NCBI GenBank assembly: GCA_009193035.1
Contig: SWDT01000183.1
Span: forward strand, 1-64,000
DNA: 64,000 bases
Direction: 5' to 3'
DNA from: Halicephalobus mephisto
Lineage: Eukaryota; Nematoda; Chromadorea; Rhabditida; Panagrolaimidae
Each line of letters opens with the position of its first letter. Position 1 is the first letter of the stretch. The notes under the pieces were generated by a model that saw only the letters and a program-made list of their open reading frames with translations, did no database searches and was not told where the DNA came from. The position numbers and the translations under genes are program-made. Positions 35,401 to 46,994 of the stretch are shown one piece after another.

Positions 35401-35708
35401 AGCGATACTACGCCAGATTTGGGAAGCTGGCGAGGTAGTCAAGGCTTACTCGACCGATTGTGAACATATATGATCTTTTATGTCGCGTCTTTTGTAAATT
35501 CTTTCGTTTGATCACTCAAGTTTGGGACTACAATAAAGCCATCGGAACTGTATGCAGAAAAGTGAAGAAAAGTCACGTCGTTGCGTTACAACTTTCTGAG
35601 ATTTTGTGAAAACAGAATTAGAGCCCCAATTTTGGGCTTCTAGAGATTTTAAAAATATTTTAAGTTTGTGTCGGGATAATTTCGTAATGGTGTTTTTAGA
35701 CGCCTAAG

Positions 35709-36528
35709 ATGTACAACTACGAACCTCCCGAGTCCCAATTCGATCAGGCGGCCCCTGAATTCAGATGCTGCTGTGGATCCGCCCATGTCACCCAAGGAAC
35801 CTACATCATTGGCGTCATTCAGCTTATCCTGGCCGTATTTTGCTGTGTAGGAATTTTTTTCGAAACAGAATTGAGTCCTATGTGGAGAAGTCTCGAGATT
35901 TCCTCTCTTCTGGTCGAAATCGCGGTTCTCGTCGCTCTGTTCTTCGCCCTCAAAAAAGCGGACAGCAAACTTCTGCTTCCGTACCTTATCTTCGAGGTTG
36001 GTGTATTTTAAAATTATTAAAAATTTAAATTTAATCTTGTTGAAATTTCGGAAAATTGTAAATTTTTAAAATTCTATGTAAATTCGAAAATCTTAGAAGT
36101 TGTAAGGATATGTTTCGGCATCCTTTTATGAACATTTTTGATTTTTCATATATAAATTCCAGGGATTGTGGATCTCGTTTTATATTATTTGCGTGGCAAT
36201 CGGTGTCATGTACTTGCTTTGCATCTTGGTATTTCCGAATAACACCAATTACACCATCCAGAGTTTTAAAGACCTTTATTACGTTTATGAAAACGCCTCT
36301 GTTTCTGTCGATACAAGTGAGTTTTTTTTTATTTTTTAAATATTCAATTTTACTTTAGAAATGCTAAGAATTTTTTATTTTGACATGTTCATTATCGTCA
36401 CCCAGTTGATCATTTTCATTTGGTGGTATTCTGTCGTCTACAAATGCTACAACTACTTCAAAAAACTCATTCAGTTCGAAGGGAAGGATTACATCTCCAT
36501 GCAACATGCTCCTTTGATCAATGTCTAA
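35709..36528 (+). CDS. Four-transmembrane LAPTM4-like protein, paralogue 2 (203 aa)
   Basis: Exons 35709-35996, 36163-36316 and 36359-36528 have the same intron positions and phases as paralogue 1. The Cys-rich motif FRCCCGSAHVTQG, four hydrophobic helices and the tail VVYKCYNYFKKL are present. The loop between helices 3 and 4 is longer and carries two possible N-glycosylation sites (NNT and NYT), suggesting it faces the lumen or outside. Exon 1 is nearly identical to paralogue 1 from about residue 60, whereas exons 2 and 3 have diverged strongly, consistent with gene conversion limited to exon 1. A TATA block lies 454 bp upstream, and an acceptor (TTTTTAG) lies 9 nt before the ATG. Confidence 0.85.
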
Positions 36529-37340
36529 TTGATGCATCGATTTTTAACAATCATGGTTCTGCCTGGGTGGTTTCTATTCTTAACATGTTTTGTGTAATTA
36601 TAATGTAAATAGTGGTAGAGTAACAGTTGACTTTTTCAATAAAAGAGATTAAATATTTTACTTCAGAGAAAACTTAAGGTGGAAAAACGGGCTATATCAC
36701 AGTTGCTGCCTTTGATTTGCGCTGGTTTCGAGGGTTTTCATAAATTAAATTAATACTGTTGTTAAATTAGAAAGTTAATTTAACTACCAAACAAATTAAT
36801 ATAAAAATTAAGGAATATAAATTTCACGAAAGAAAGCAACTGTTGGTGCAGATGTCATATAGCCGGAAAATAGGTCTTCGATTATGAAAATTTGATCATC
36901 AATTTCAATAAAAAAAAATTAAAAATTAAAATTTGAATTCTTTGTTCTAAGACATTAGGTCATGTTTGAATTCCAAAAATCTAAATTAATTTTTTAAATA
37001 TAAAAAAAAATTATAAATGTTATTTTAGAAATCGAAATTTGAACTTTTTACACCAAATTCGATCGTCAGATTTTATATATGAAGCACAGGACTGCTCTTG
37101 TGTCGATGGATCTGACGGAATTGTAGATTTTCGAACTTTTGAATCGATTTCGAAATAGTTTGAAAATCGAAAAATTCGAGTTTAAACAGGATTGATTTAA
37201 GCTCAAAAATCGAAAAATTCGAAAACTCGACAGCTTTGGTTTCTGATTTAGGTCTTGAGGACATAATTTTGGTCTTCAAAAATGGCCCAAAACCAGAATT
37301 TCTAAAATTTCCGAAATTTTTCTCCCGTAAAAAAGTCCTC
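36529..37340. other. Spacer between paralogues 2 and 3
   Basis: An AATAAA lies near 36641. The stretch 36700-36850 resembles, in part, the tandem array at 34725-35150 (TAAATTAAATTAATAC, GAAAGCAACTG). No exon is recognised. Confidence 0.4.
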
Positions 37341-37450
37341 TATGTAGGCTCGGGAGCGAGTTGGGACTTTTCAGAGCTGGTTCGGGAGTATAAAAGCCGG
37401 GTCTCCCAACTAGCGGACACCTCGTTGTTTTTAATTGTCTTTATTCTTGT
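37340..37450 (+). promoter_or_regulatory. TATA promoter block of paralogue 3
   Basis: GGCTCGGGAGCGAGTTGGGA, then a TATA box at 37389 (TATAAAAGCCGGG) and CTCGTTGTTTTTAATTGTCT. The upstream GGCTYGGGAGCGAGTYGGGA phrase is shared with the block at 39835. The coding start is 695 bp downstream. Confidence 0.6.
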
Positions 37451-38083
37451 ATTTATTTCATATAAACATTCACTATTCACGGTGTCGCTGTTTTGGAGGT
37501 ACGAATTGGTCCCGACACGACTGACGCAAGAATTGCTCCTACGGATTCTGAAAATTGCTCTTTGTTTTTTTCCTTTTCAATTTTTCTTAATTTCGAAGTT
37601 CTTTTTTTAAAATTATTTTTTTCTTAACTAAATTATTAAGTTAATTTAATTATTAAAAAATTGATATAAAAACGAAGTAAATGAGGTAAGTCTTGCGAAG
37701 TAAAAGGAGCAAATGCCGCTGGAGAGCAACTGTCGTTCGTACACCATTTACTGTAAAAAAACCGGATGTTTCGTTGTTATTTTTTACTTTGTAGTTTTGC
37801 TTTTATGTAAATTTCGTTATTGGACGTGATTTCTATTATTCGTGATTTATATTTTCCATACTGCCGAAGACCGACTCAGGAACCACAACGATGACGTCAC
37901 CTTCTTCATATTCGCGTGTGTTCTTCTTGTCGTTGCTTCATTAATATGATTACAACTTCAGAATTTCATGGGAATGGAATCATAAATTTAAAAAATTCGA
38001 AAACATGATCTAAATTCGTGACGAGATAATTTTGTACCAATTATTGTTGTTAAATTTTTTAATTTTGTTTTCTAGATTCCAGG

Positions 38084-38932
38084 ATGTCGAAATTCGAAGC
38101 TTCTGACTCCAAGTTCGAAATCCCCAAACCCCGGTTCGATCAGGCGGCCCCTGAATTCCGATGTTGCTGTGGATCCGTCCATGTCACCCAAGGAACCCAC
38201 ATCATTGGCGTCATTCAGCTCATCCTCGCTATAGTGGCTTGTGTAATTTCTCCCTTCATGGAAGAGCGTAACTCCACTTGGATAAGTTGGTATGTCATAT
38301 ATTACGTGATCGAAATCCTCATGATTATTCTCCTTTTCTATGGTCTTCGGAAAGAAAAACATCGATTTCTTCTTCCATATATTGTCTGCAAGGTTGGTTA
38401 CTGTTATTGAAAATTTAATTTCATTATAATTTCCCGGAATTTCATATAAATTTGAAATTATTAAAAATTAAAGATTTTTGTTTTCATATATTTCAAGTTT
38501 ATATGAAATTTCAGAAAAATAAGATGAAATTAAAAATTTTCAGAAATTCGTTTTGAGACAATTTCGGGGAAATTTCTTATTTTTATATATCAATTTTAGG
38601 GATTGGCAATCTTATTTTACATTGCCATGACAGCACAGTTAATCGTTTATTTCTTGTTTGAAAGACGATTCCAATTCGCCGAAAAATCCATTTACGACAG
38701 AAAATTTGAGGAAAATGATATTAGAGGTAAGTTTTTAATTTGTTTATGCAAATTTTCTGTTTTTTTTACAGTACAATTACTTTACTTTTTTTTGATGATG
38801 TATTTAATCATTGTTTGTGTTTTTATTTGGATGTTTTCCGTCGTTTGCAAATGCTACAAGTACTTCGAAAAACTCGCTCAATTCAGAGGAAAGGATCAAG
38901 TCATGCGGTACAATCTTATGGTCAATCCTTAG
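38084..38932 (+). CDS. Four-transmembrane LAPTM4-like protein, paralogue 3 (198 aa)
   Basis: Exons 38084-38392, 38600-38726 and 38772-38932. The N-terminal tail is seven residues longer than in the other paralogues. It has the FRCCCGSVHVTQG motif, four helices, and the tail SVVCKCYKYFEKLAQ, where Tyr of the usual VYKCY is replaced by Cys. The loop after helix 3 lacks the glycosylation sites of paralogue 2. Intron phases match the other copies. The acceptor TTTTCTAG lies 9 nt before the ATG. Helix 2 resembles paralogue 4 more than 1 and 2 (shared GxRKEKHRFLLPY), so the four genes fall into two pairs: 1+2 and 3+4. Confidence 0.85.
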
Positions 38933-39411
38933 TCAACTAATGATATATCGATTTTCACTAATAGTTTTAATTCTGTGCGGGTGATATTTTCTATTTTAAT
39001 ATTTTTTGTAAATGACAATGTACATAAACGAATAAATTGCAAAATTCGAAAAATCGAACTTCATCTAGTGGATATATGGAATCCCAGAGATTTCGGGATT
39101 TCATATATCCGGGTTGTGAGAAGTGAGTTCAATCTTGACTTCAGATTCTGGATTTAAATTTTATAAAATTATGAATTTGAAATTTTAGGAATTCATATTT
39201 TAACGAATATTTCGCAATTTTACAAAAAACAGAAATCATCAAAAATATATTTGAAAATTCTAAAATGAATGATTTCTAAAATTTTCAAAGCTTTGTTCGC
39301 ATCGAGATGTTGTTAATTTACATCTTGGGATCTTCTGACGTACTCCATAACTAGATAGAAAATCTCTAAATTATCCAGGACAGTTCTCACTTCTACGCAC
39401 CTGTTGTGATA

Positions 39412-39818
39412 GAAAATAGAAGTATTTTGATAATCTTTACTACTACAATAAGACACAATTATTATATATCCTTTTGAACAACATAGCCGATAGTTTCATT
39501 CATAAAATACAGTATGCCACATTCCCTGATATTCAGGCTCTCGCTTCAAGTACTTTTTAGTTTGGTTTCTGTCCCAGCAGCAAATTGGACAGCTCAAATG
39601 AAAATCAAAGATAGTATTTATTTTCAGTCACTATCTATTTTTCATTAAAGCTGTTTTTTAAATACTAACTATTAAGGCAGAAAACAGATTTTACTAATTT
39701 TTATATTTTCTCCGAAACAATACAACCGAAATTCTCACTCATGTCCTACAGTATGCCACGCTCCCTGATATTCAGGCTCTCGCTTCAAGTACTTTTTAGT
39801 TTGGTTTCTGTTCCAAGG
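39412..39818 (-). mobile_element. Miniature LTR-type element between paralogues 3 and 4
   Basis: Two direct repeats at about 39412-39590 and 39640-39818 share CTGATATTCAGGCTCTCGCT and TTTTTAGTTTGGTTTCTG. The interior carries the same AGATAGT/CACTATCT hairpin as the copy at 13984 and matches it at about 95%. One end begins TGTTGTGATAG. It abuts the promoter block of paralogue 4. No clear target duplication could be fixed at the right end. Confidence 0.7.
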
Positions 39819-39829
39819 GTACTGTTGAT

Positions 39830-39960
39830 GTAGGCTTGGGAGCGAGTCGGGACTTTTCAGGGCTGGTCCTTGTGTATAAAAGTCGAATTTGCCGGTCAGC
39901 AAGTAACGCTCTGTTTTTAATTATCTTCCTTATTTTTTGTCTATTTTATATAAAAATTTA
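39830..39960 (+). promoter_or_regulatory. TATA promoter block of paralogue 4
   Basis: GGCTTGGGAGCGAGTCGGGA, TATAAAAGTCG at 39875, GCCGGTCAGC near the expected start site, then AATTATCTTCCTTATTTTT. It is homologous to the blocks at 35250 and 37340. The coding start is 262 bp downstream. Confidence 0.6.
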
Positions 39961-40136
39961 TATTATTCTCCTCATCTGCGGATATAGTTTATATCGATGT
40001 TCTATTCTGCGGTTACAACTTTCCAGAATGTCCAAAACGAAACTAGTTTCTGGAAGTTTCTAAAAAATCCGAAATAATTTCAAAAATTTTTATTTTTTAT
40101 TTTTGTAAAAATTAATTTTAATTTTCAGATGCCAAT

Positions 40137-40875
40137 ATGGAGAACTTCGAATCCGGAGAATCCCAATCCAGCCAGCCAGTTCCCGAAGTCCGATGTTGCC
40201 GCGGATCTCTGGACATCAAACAAGGAATCAACATCATCGGAGTCGTTCAACTTACTCTAACCACCGTTTTGTGTATGATTTTTATTTTCGGAATGGAGCA
40301 AGATCCCATCCTAGTGAGTTTACATGTTATATTTTACCTGATCCAAATCCCCGTGATTATCGTCCTATTCTATGGCGTCAAGAAAGAAAAACATCGATTT
40401 TTGTTTCCTTATCTCATCTACGAGGTTGGTGTTTTAAAATTATTAAAAATTTTAAATTTTGTCGAAATTTCATATAAACTTTGAAAATTATAAAATCAAA
40501 AATTCGTTCTGAGACAATTTTTGAAAAATTTTAAATTTTCATATATCGATTTCAGGGAACATGGATACTGTTTTGTTTCGTGCACTTTGTTTTCTATTTT
40601 ATGTTTTCTTTCATGATTCTGAAGTTCCAAAACAACACCAAATACAGTACCCAAGACGCTGAAGACCATCCTCCAGTTTCCGAACCAAAATCTATTGAAA
40701 ATTATTTTTTACGTAAGTTTTTTTTCTTTTTCAAATCTTCAATCCCGTTTCAGGAATCCAAACAAGCCTTTTTTCTGTCATGTTATGGTTCGTAATTTTA
40801 ATTATTATTTCCATCTGGCGAATTTCCATCGTTTACAAATGCTACAATTATTTCAAAAAACTTTCTCAAATCTAG
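40137..40875 (+). CDS. Four-transmembrane LAPTM4-like protein, paralogue 4 (188 aa)
   Basis: Exons 40137-40424, 40556-40712 and 40754-40875. The N-terminal motif is altered to VRCCRGSLDIKQG: one of three Cys and the His of the usual CCC..HV are lost. Four hydrophobic segments and the VYKCYNYFKKL tail are kept, but the protein stops shortly after the tail, so it is the shortest copy. Intron positions and phases match the others. One possible N-glycosylation site (NNT) lies after helix 3. An acceptor (TTTTCAG) lies 8 nt before the ATG. The open frame and splice sites argue that it is functional, but relaxed motif conservation makes it the most divergent copy. Confidence 0.82.
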
Positions 40876-41280
40876 AAAATTACAAAATTTTTTAAAATCC
40901 TCATTGTAAATTTTTCCAGGTAATATTTTCTATTTTAAATAATCACATAAATACCAGCAAATAAACAAAGTGAAAAAAAGGAAAGTACCAGTCAGCGAAA
41001 TAACGTAGTCAAAAGTTTTAAAAAAACAGGTTAGTTCCCTTCAGGCCACGTATTTCATGTTTGAAGAGTAATCTTTTGACCATGGAAATCTGAAAAAAAA
41101 TTTTTTTTATAAATTCCCATTTTTTAGGATTTTTATTTTCTTGTTAAATGTGCAATTTTCAAATGTGACTTAGATGGACAAAAACCTTATACAAAAAAGT
41201 AAGTAACAAAAACCACCAGACCCGATAAAAAACGAAAGACAAAAAAAACCACAGGCACAGGGATAATAGGACTAAACACT

Positions 41281-41642
41281 AGGATTGTTGTCTTTTTCGT
41301 CATTATTCCCAAAATTCTCTTCGAAAAGAGCATGTAAAAATTTTTTTCCTGTACTCTTTTTTGGAGACGAACAGAGAAAAATAATCCAACTGCTGCTCTC
41401 CAAAAAAAGAGCACGTAAAACAAATTTTTACACACTCTTTTTTGGAGACGAACAGAGAAAAATAATCCGACTGCTGCTCTCCAAAGAAATAATATGTAAA
41501 AATTTTTTTCCCACACTCTTTTTTGGAGACGAACAGAGAAAAATGATCCGACTGCTGCTCTCCAAAGAAATAATATGTAAAAAGTTCTTACACTCTTTTT
41601 GAAGAAAGTTTTGGGAATAATGACGAAAAAGATAACAACCCT
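41281..41642. mobile_element. Mutator-like MITE, 362 bp, with 10-bp target duplication
   Basis: The ends are inverted over about 50 bp: AGGATTGTTGTCTTTTTCGT on the left, and the complement of the right end reads AGGGTTGTTATCTTTTTCGT. ACTAAACACT flanks both sides (41271-41280 and 41643-41652). The interior has three 81-bp units beginning ACTCTTTTTTGGAGACG at 41353, 41434 and 41515. It has no coding capacity; open frames on both strands here are repeat-driven. The 9-10 bp duplication and long ends fit the Mutator superfamily. Confidence 0.85.
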
Positions 41643-41656
41643 ACTAAACACTAATC

Positions 41657-44600
41657 TTACAGTTTATATTCGCTGTAGTAGTATTTCCAAAATTTGCTTC
41701 TGTTTTGCTTGTACTTTGAATATGCCAATATTAACGCTAAAACGATAATTATCATCCAAATGAAATAAAATGTCGATCGATCAGTTGTTGGAGTAACTGA
41801 TCCGTAATCTTGAGTTTCTATATTTCTCCAAGTACGTTTTGGAGATCCATCGACGTTTTTCATTCTTGCTTCAGCTTCTTCTAATTTATCAATTTTGTCA
41901 GCATGGATGTTGAATTTGGGATTTAGATGTTTATTAGCTACTTTTTGAATTTTTCCATTTTCAAATTCTGTTAATTTATATCCTGGTTCCGGCTGAAAAA
42001 ATAAATAATTATTTTTAACCAAATTTTAATTTTTTCAAAGAACATTTGTAAAAATTTCCATTATTTTAAATGCACAAATGAATTCCTATCTTAATATAGA
42101 TTTTAAAATATAAAAATTTAAGTAATTTAAGTGACGTCCTATAAGCATAAACTTCCTGCGAATTAACTTCCAAATCTTTATCAATCTCTGGAAAATTGGG
42201 TCAAAGGACCAAAACAACTACGATAAATTTGTACTTGTTGTAACTTTGCGATATAGGAACAAATGTATGTATCCTTATTAATCGATTTTTAAATTCTCTA
42301 AAAATGTGAACCCTTAAAAATCAACTACGTTGACTCTCGATATAACGTAATCCAAGGAACCGGACAAAAATTACGTAAAATCAAGAGTTATATTACATTA
42401 ACGTTAAATCGAGAGTCGACTGTATTTTCTAATCCACAGGAAAATAAATTTTAAAAACTTTAATATATGGATTTCCAAATCCTTTCTTTACTAATAAACT
42501 TTTAACTTCTCTAAGAATGAATCTCTGAAAATTTCAAAACTCAATTATTAAATCTTTTCTGAAAAAAAAACTTTTAGTTCACAGGAAAGTAAATTTTAAA
42601 AACTTTAATATATGGATTTCCAAATTCTCTATTGATGAATGATTAAATTCCCACTAAAAAGTCCCTTTATAAATGATCCCTTAAACTTTCTATAAATAAA
42701 TCCTCTTACGAATTAACTTTCTCATTCACTTATTGACCGTTTAATCAATAAATAAACAAACTAATCCCAAAAATCGGTGAATTTTAAACATTCCACTTAT
42801 ATAAATTTTCTATTTTTTCTTTTATAATAAAAATAAAAACTTACAACAATTCCATCTGTTCTAATATCGGTATAATACCTCGTCATAAAAGCTAAAACTT
42901 TTTCTTCTAAATAAATTCCATTTAATTGACAATCATGACATAATTCTTGAGGTGGAAATTGTCTTTTGGGATATAGTGGATCTTCAGATGCATCTTTAGC
43001 TAATCTCTTATTAGCACTATTATGAGCTCTCCATAACCACAAAACGACGTCTTCAGATCTCGTCACCAAACTTAATGAATTTGTTTCTATCGCCATTTTG
43101 TGGAAATTTTTTGCACAAATTTCACAACTAAGATATTTATAAATAAATTGATGTAATGGTTCTAATACTTCTGTTACTGGTTTAAAATTAGGATTATCTT
43201 TTTCATCAAGATATGCTTGTACAGTAACAGCATGCATTGTTGTCCATAATCCACACGTATATCCTCTAAGATATGATTTACTTCCTTTACATGCCATCCA
43301 TTTAGATTCCAATGGTAGAGGATTTCCTAAATCTGCTTGAATATTATTAATTTTTTCAATCCAATTTTCTGCAACAATCGAATTTTGAAGTTGAATCCAT
43401 TCATCCAAACGATAAAAAAGTCTTCTAATAGGTGCTGTTCCAGGGATATATTTCTTCAAAACATGAATCCATCCTTTCAAAATCGATAAATTTTCATCTT
43501 TAATTATTGGTTTTCTCGGAATTTCTTGATATAACATATATCTAATTGCTGAAATAATATCCAAATTTTGTACTTTATATTGTTCCCAGTTAATTGGAAC
43601 TTCCATATTTGGTTCTGGAGAAACTTTAACTTCATTCGCCATCGGAGCCATTGGAGGTGGAGCCTGATGTCCTGAATCCACCACTGCATTTACATATTCA
43701 TCTATTTTTTTTTGAATTTCTATAAATTTAACAGATTCATGACTTGAATAATCAGGAGATAATTGATTTTCTTTTTTAAATATATGAATAGTCGGTACAG
43801 AAACACCTCCAAATTCCTTCGCAATAGGATGATCCATCTTCAATGACACTACTTGAACAAACGGATTTTTTACATAGTTAATCATGGTCGCAAAAGCAGT
43901 CGAAAACGGTTCTTCATCCACAACAATCGCTAAAATGGATTTCATCGGATCTGCTTCAGCCCAAATTCTATCCAATGTTATATCAGATTCAACAGGAACC
44001 ATTTTCGGCCATGATTTTGGTTGATTTTTCATATAATCATCATGAACCAATTTTACCAATTCTAAAGTCATAGAATCTAAGTCATATCTATCACCTGTGA
44101 ATTTTTGTCCATCAGCTTTTGAAGAACTTCCAGAAGGAAAATACTATAAATAATTAATTTTAAAAAATAAAATTATTAATAAACAAACCTTCAAAGTCGG
44201 AAAACCGTCGATTTCGTGTTCTCGACAAATTGGTGAATTTTTTTCGTCTGCACAATTAATTACCGTAATTTGGACAACGGAATTCCAATCTTTCAAGTTC
44301 CTAAAAATTACTTTTGTATTAAATTTTCTAAATTCATATCAATATGGATTTTTAAAAAGGTTTAAAATTTAGGTAAAAAACAATCAAAGCGCGAGTGAAG
44401 ACAATCCAAATCAATTTGACCAGCAAATTGCCATTTTTTCCATTTTCACAAAAGTCCATTCTTTGCGCGGGAATTTAAAAATTAATAAAAATTTCAAAAA
44501 ATCTATTTCGACATAAGTTTTTAAAAATTTTTAAATTTAAACAAAAAAAATGACGAATAAATTCTAGTTGTAAATTGCCATTTTTTCCATTTTCACAAAA

Positions 44601-45025
44601 GTCCATCCTTTGCGCGGGAATTTAAAAATTAATAAAAATTTTAAAAAATCTATTTCGACAAAATTTTTAAATCAAAAAAAAATCACAGATCAATTTCAGC
44701 TATAAATTGTCATTTTTTCCATTTTCATAGAAATTCAAAAAAATCTGTCAATTTTCTACATTATGTTTATTTAAAAAAAAACTTACGTAGCAAATTCAAC
44801 CCATTTCGGTTTATAATTTATACAATGTCCACACCAACTAGAGTAAAATTCAATAAAAAAAGCTTGTTGTTTATGATATACACTTGAATCAAAATTAGAA
44901 ACATCTAATTCAAGCACATTATCGCCTGGGGCATAGAGACTTTTTTCATCTGCTTTTACAATTGTTAATTGTGAAAAAATAAAAAACCATGTTAGAATTG
45001 TCGAGATATAAAAATCCAATTCCAT
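41657..45025 (-). CDS. Quiescin sulfhydryl oxidase (QSOX), 661 aa
   Basis: Exons 44787-45025, 44189-44300, 42845-44143 and 41657-41992. A signal peptide (about residues 1-25) leads into a thioredoxin domain with the active site CGHC (65-68). After a second thioredoxin-like, helical region comes the ERV/ALR FAD domain. It contains RGYTCGLWTTMHA (Cys about 414), the proximal redox pair CEIC (457/460), HNSANKRL and a distal CHDC pair (519/522). A single transmembrane helix lies near the C-terminus (IWMIIIVLALILAY), followed by a short basic tail. QSOX makes disulfides in secreted proteins and passes electrons to oxygen; the anchor places it in Golgi or plasma membrane with the enzyme in the lumen. 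All hallmark residues are present. The Mutator-like MITE lies 4 bp past the stop codon. Confidence 0.95.
42328..42422. mobile_element. Small mariner-type MITE in a QSOX intron
   Basis: Inverted ends read CGTTGACTCTCGATATAACG on the left, and in the complement of the right end CAGTCGACTCTCGATTTAAC. TA lies on each side (42326-42327 and 42423-42424). It is 95 bp long and non-coding. Confidence 0.7.
44367..44725. repeat. Dispersed TTTGCGCGGGAATTT element, three partial copies
   Basis: ATTGCCATTTTTTCCATTTT followed by CACAAAAGTCCAT and TTTGCGCGGGAATTTAAAAA occurs at about 44426-44482 and 44575-44632. A truncated third copy lies near 44708. It is in the first QSOX intron. Relatives lie at 18656, 22515 and 46545-46715. 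Confidence 0.65.
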
Positions 45026-46994
45026 TTTTATTTTCCACCAATTATCTCCTCGACCCGTTCATTCGATAACCTCCAAAACCTAAAAAACCACCCAATTACA
45101 AAAAAAAATAAAAATTTTCTCGACACGAAATTTTAGGATTTAAAAAAGTTCCAAACCAGCCATAAAAATAAAAAAACCAAGTTTATAGTTTTTAAAATTA
45201 AAAAATTCTGATAAATTTCTCTTGAAATGAATTTTTAAAAACAAAATTAGCCTACGTGATAATCTCAATTTCGCGTGACGACTTCATAACCTCATATGAT
45301 TTCATAATATTATTATTATAAAAAAGAAAAAAATTTACACTTTTCAAAATAATTTTGAAAGAACTAAAAATTCTTAGAAACGAAATCAACATACGTGACA
45401 ATCTCAATTTAGCGTGACGACTTCATAACCTCATATGATTTCATAATATTATTATTATAAAAAAGAAAAAAATTTTCACTTTTCAAATTTTGAAAAAAAA
45501 TAAAAATTCTTAAAAACGAAATCAACATACGTGACAATTTTAATTTCGCGTGACGATTTCGTAATTTCACGAAATTTCACAAATAAAATTCTATAAAAAT
45601 TAAAAATAATTCCGTTATAACTTAATTTTTAAAAATACAAATTACATAATAATTATTTCGTAATCACGAAATTTTGCGATCAATTTTTTAAAAACGCATC
45701 CCATTTGGATAAATCTAGAAAATTCCAAATTCAGGTCACATGGAGTACGAAACCCTCCGTCGACCTCCGCGTGTTAATAATTATAAAAATATTTCAAAAT
45801 ATATAAAACAACTATCGTTACAGTATACTATAAAAGACAAGTTTCTTTGTATAAAACTAAATCAGTATAATTACTCGGACAAACAAAAAACTTGCAAATC
45901 CAAAAAAGGATATCCTAAAACTAGTTTAGATTAGACAATCTGGACATCAGGCCCTCAGGCAAAACGTGGGCGAAAAAAAATATTACATAAAATCAAAAAA
46001 ATTTTAAAATTTATTTTTAAAAAGTAAAAATTTATTTCAAAAAATTTTAATTTTTTATTTTTAAAGTTATTTTAAAAATTTTTAAATTTAAAATTAAATG
46101 AAAAAAATTTTTAAATTTTAAAATCTTAAAAAAACTAAGACAAACAAATCGATCGGTCACTCGATTTGGAGGACAATAATCTAAAAACAGAGCAATAATA
46201 GCAGTTGACATCGGTCGATCCCCTCCGAACTGTGGATAAAAGACAGACAGAGAAGAGGACAGCCAGCGGCGATGTCAACCGCTCGAGAAACTAACTAGTC
46301 TCATTTCATGAATCGATTCCAGATCTCCAAGATCAAACATTAGATTACTTCTCAAAAAATATAAAAAACAAAAAATATAAATAATACAAAAAAAATTTAA
46401 AAATAAATGAAAATATAAATAATACAAAAAAAATTTAAAAATAAATAATACAAAAAAAAATTAAAATTGTTTTAGAATAATTGTAAAAATAAATAAAAAA
46501 TTTTTTAGAATAATTGTAAAAAAATAAAAATAAAGTGAGTCAATTTCAACTATGAATTACCATTTTTCTTATTTTTACAAAAATCCACTTTGCGCGAAAA
46601 TTTAAAAATTAATAAATATGAAAATTTTTAAATTTAAATAAAAAAAATTACAGATCAATTTCAACTATGAATTACCATTTTTTCTATTTTTACAAAAATC
46701 CACTTTGCGCGGGAACTGAACAAGTCCAAAAAAATCCAAATTGTCTCGTCACGAACTTTCAAAAAATCCTAAAATCAAAACAAAAAATAAAAAACCGTCG
46801 ATTTTTATGAAAAATTAATATTTTGTATAAGAATCAAAACATTCCAAAAAATTATTAATTCTAATTTTCGTCAATAAAAAACCTGAAATAATCGGATTAA
46901 ATTTAAAATATAAACAGAGTAAAAAACTCTAAATTTTCAAAATAAAAAAAAAACAAATTTATTTATGCAAAAAAAACTCGTAAAATTACACGTC
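45026..46994. repeat. Spacer with a 136-139 bp tandem array and dispersed repeats
   Basis: Three units containing TACGTGACAATCTCAATTT and GCGTGACGACTTCATAACCT start at 45253, 45392 and 45528. At 46201-46282 a GC-richer island holds a near-perfect 13-bp inverted repeat (GCAGTTGACATCG / CGATGTCAACCGC) about 56 bp apart. Positions 46545-46715 carry two copies of the dispersed TTTGCGCGRGAA element. No coding exon is supported. Confidence 0.6.

Noticed and set aside
34120..35600. TATA modules read as LTR promoters of a retrotransposon
   Set aside because: Not excluded, but homology between blocks continues toward each four-pass gene and no terminal TG..CA boundaries or target duplications could be fixed, so promoter duplication with the genes is preferred.
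41187..41651. Minus-strand frame of 154 codons and plus-strand frame of 105 codons
   Set aside because: Both lie on the Mutator-like MITE and repeat with its 81-bp internal units.
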